From: Adiantum capillus-veneris
Lineage: Eukaryota > Streptophyta > Polypodiopsida > Polypodiales > Pteridaceae
Direction of reading: 5' to 3'
DNA: 64,000 nt
Assembly: GCA_014529385.2 (NCBI GenBank)
Contig: CM043969.1
Coordinates: 21,515,946-21,579,945, forward strand
The notes beneath the pieces were generated by a model. That model saw only the letters and a program-made list of their open reading frames with translations. It ran no database searches and was not told where the DNA came from. The translations under genes were made by a program, and so were the position numbers. Below are positions 62,728 through 64,000 of the stretch, piece by piece; within the stretch, counting starts at the first letter, position 1; each line of letters begins with the position of its first letter.

Positions 62728-63131
62728 ACAAGGTTTCTCTTTTCTTGCTCAAGAAGGGAGGTCCTCAAGCTAGCTATAAATGGTTGGTATTATTAATTTC
62801 CTGTGAGTAAGTAGAATAGGGATTTTTCAGCCTTGCAGTGTGCCTCCCTTTGTGCAGTTAACAGGGCATCACCGTCGAGAGCTATGGTCTTAATAGTGGA
62901 GTCCTACGGGGCTTTCCTACGGCTTAACCACTATTGAGCTATTAGAAGCTTGACAGGAGCCGGTGTTGTTTTGGTGTCGAAAGACCCTCTCTTCTATTCC
63001 TTGCAATTAATGGTATTCGAGCCGCGGGTACAGTAGCTTGAGTGCTTTTTCTAAAGGGGTAAAGAGGAGTAGCACCTAGGGCTTGAAGTGCCAAAGTACA
63101 CCTAAAAAGTTTACACCTAAAAGTTGTTAGA
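62728..63131 (+). other. Leader of the copia element with a hairpin
   Basis: Non-coding. aatagtgg at 62892-62899 pairs with ccactatt at 62928-62935, with gagct at both outer flanks, giving a stable stem-loop between PBS and the first ORF. Confidence 0.55.
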
Positions 63132-63819
63132 ATGGCTGACAATAGTAAAGAGAGTGAAATTAATGTTGATAACTTTGATTTTGCTCATGAGCAAGCTACT
63201 AATGATGCTTCAATGCTTGTTAACTATCTTGTTTCTAGGCTTCAACAAGCCATGGGCAATGCATCTCTCCAAAGTGAAGTGCAACGGCAGCTCCGTGCTC
63301 ATGGGATTCTCCAAGCTCATCACCATGACGAGAGAACACCAAGGAAGCCTCTTTGTGAGACTCCCAAAAGAGGTCTCTCTCCGATTCGGGAAGAAGACGA
63401 GAATCCCTATGAAGGGCTCAAGAATTTACTTCTCGATGATGCATCTCCTTCCCAAAGGAGAACTCAAGAGCCTCCATCGAAGGAACGAGAAAGAAGTGAG
63501 TCTCCTGCCACCTCGACGGAGATGGCTCCACGAAGACGGCGGGCTAAACGCTCTCCATCACCACAAAAGCAGAGAAGACCATCACACTCTTCTCCACGCC
63601 ATAATTCAAAGAGGGATGATAAAAAAGCAAGAGAAGAAAAAGGCGAGAAAGAGGACACCCTCTTCTCCATCTTCTTCATCTTCTTCCTCTTATGAAAGTG
63701 ATGGTGAAGACAACGAAGATCAAGACAAGCAAAAGGCGAGAAAGAGGTCACCCTCTTCTCCACCTTCTTCAAATTCTTCACCTTCTAAAGAAAGTGATGG
63801 TGCAACCTTTGAACCATAA
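63132..63819 (+). pseudogene. Basic, serine-rich gag-like ORF of the copia element, frameshifted
   Basis: ATG 63132 opens MADNSKESEINVDNFDFAHE and continues through a helical part (LVNYLVSRLQQAMGNASLQS) into S/R/K/E-rich sequence. Near 63,630 a one-base change moves the likely frame to the one ending KESDGATFEP at 63819. The first ORF after a copia PBS should be gag, but I see no copia capsid motif or zinc knuckle before the CACTA end. The alternation of RS-like and acidic clusters also recalls nucleic-acid-binding proteins. Function unknown. Confidence 0.4.
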
Positions 63820-63846
63820 AAAAGAAGAGGCCATAGGAAATCCTAT

Positions 63847-64000
63847 CACTACAAGAGGTTATGTACTCTTGTGACGCTCTTAGCGACGGAAATACACTGG
63901 GTTTTTATAACCCCCGGCGTCGCTATAAGCGTCGCTAAAAGCGTCGCTACGAGAGCGTCGCTATATGCGTCGCTATAGGCGTCGCTATAGGCGTCGCTAT
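63847..64000 (+). mobile_element. Left terminus of a CACTA-type DNA transposon
   Basis: cactacaagaggttatgt at 63847 matches the CACTACAAGA terminus of plant CACTA (En/Spm) elements. Subterminal repeats follow at once: seven copies of gcgtcgcta between 63917 and 64000 and an inverted tagcgacg at about 63,880. The element continues beyond the window. Confidence 0.8.

Noticed and set aside
63132-63695. Host SR-type splicing factor
   Set aside because: It directly follows a copia PBS and leader, has no RRM, and is frameshifted; RS-like composition alone is not enough.

Overview
The window looks like plant nuclear DNA from a large, repeat-rich genome. The evidence is the mix of plant-type Ty1-copia and Ty3-gypsy retrotransposons, a hAT transposon with BED and DUF659-type domains, a CACTA-type terminus and long microsatellites. 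I see no clearly resident single-copy host gene, rRNA or tRNA. A fern-like or other large-genome land plant would fit, but that is a weak guess. Nearly everything can be read as nested mobile elements.

Bases 1-17,000 hold decayed LTR retrotransposons, mostly on the minus strand: an LTR end (1-405), a gypsy leader with PBS and LTR remnant (406-2400), a broken Ty1-copia element (about 2401-6990), a gypsy gag with its long leader (8279-12811) and a gypsy gag/protease/RT remnant (13068-16758). Bases 17,932-21,130 are a decayed plus-strand gag split by a complete 1.9-kb non-autonomous LTR element (18543-20460, 5-bp target duplication aaggt). Bases 21,546-27,840 are an element with about 2-kb direct repeats around a gag-only interior. 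It sits in the LTR of another minus-strand element, whose coding part (28330-31900) is a gag-like or unknown multi-frame gene and whose leader lies at 31,901-32,960. A further gag and leader remnant spans 33,940-36,965.

Bases 40,000-62,714 form a clean nest. A Ty1-copia LTR of about 1.54 kb (40000-40830 plus 61995-62714) is split by a hAT element (40831-61994) with matching terminal inverted repeats and a perfect 8-bp target duplication (attatcac). The hAT carries a broken transposase gene, an intact RING-H2 gene and a protein-kinase-like gene. It also carries three tandem-repeat arrays and GC-rich palindromes plus a TATA box near each end. The hAT is itself split by a nearly complete, young gypsy element (48648-61747, LTRs with 4 differences in 575 bp, 5-bp duplication acctc). 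The split copia LTR is followed by a tRNA-iMet PBS and a basic/serine-rich gag-like ORF. A CACTA-type terminus begins at 63847.

Two observations stand out. First, four separate gypsy-type leaders carry near-perfect palindromes of 20-24 bp spaced about 285-290 bp apart. The palindrome sequence differs between leaders, with paired (compensatory) changes in the two arms, while the spacing is kept. Second, the hAT transposon appears to carry RING and kinase genes between two inward-facing terminal promoters.
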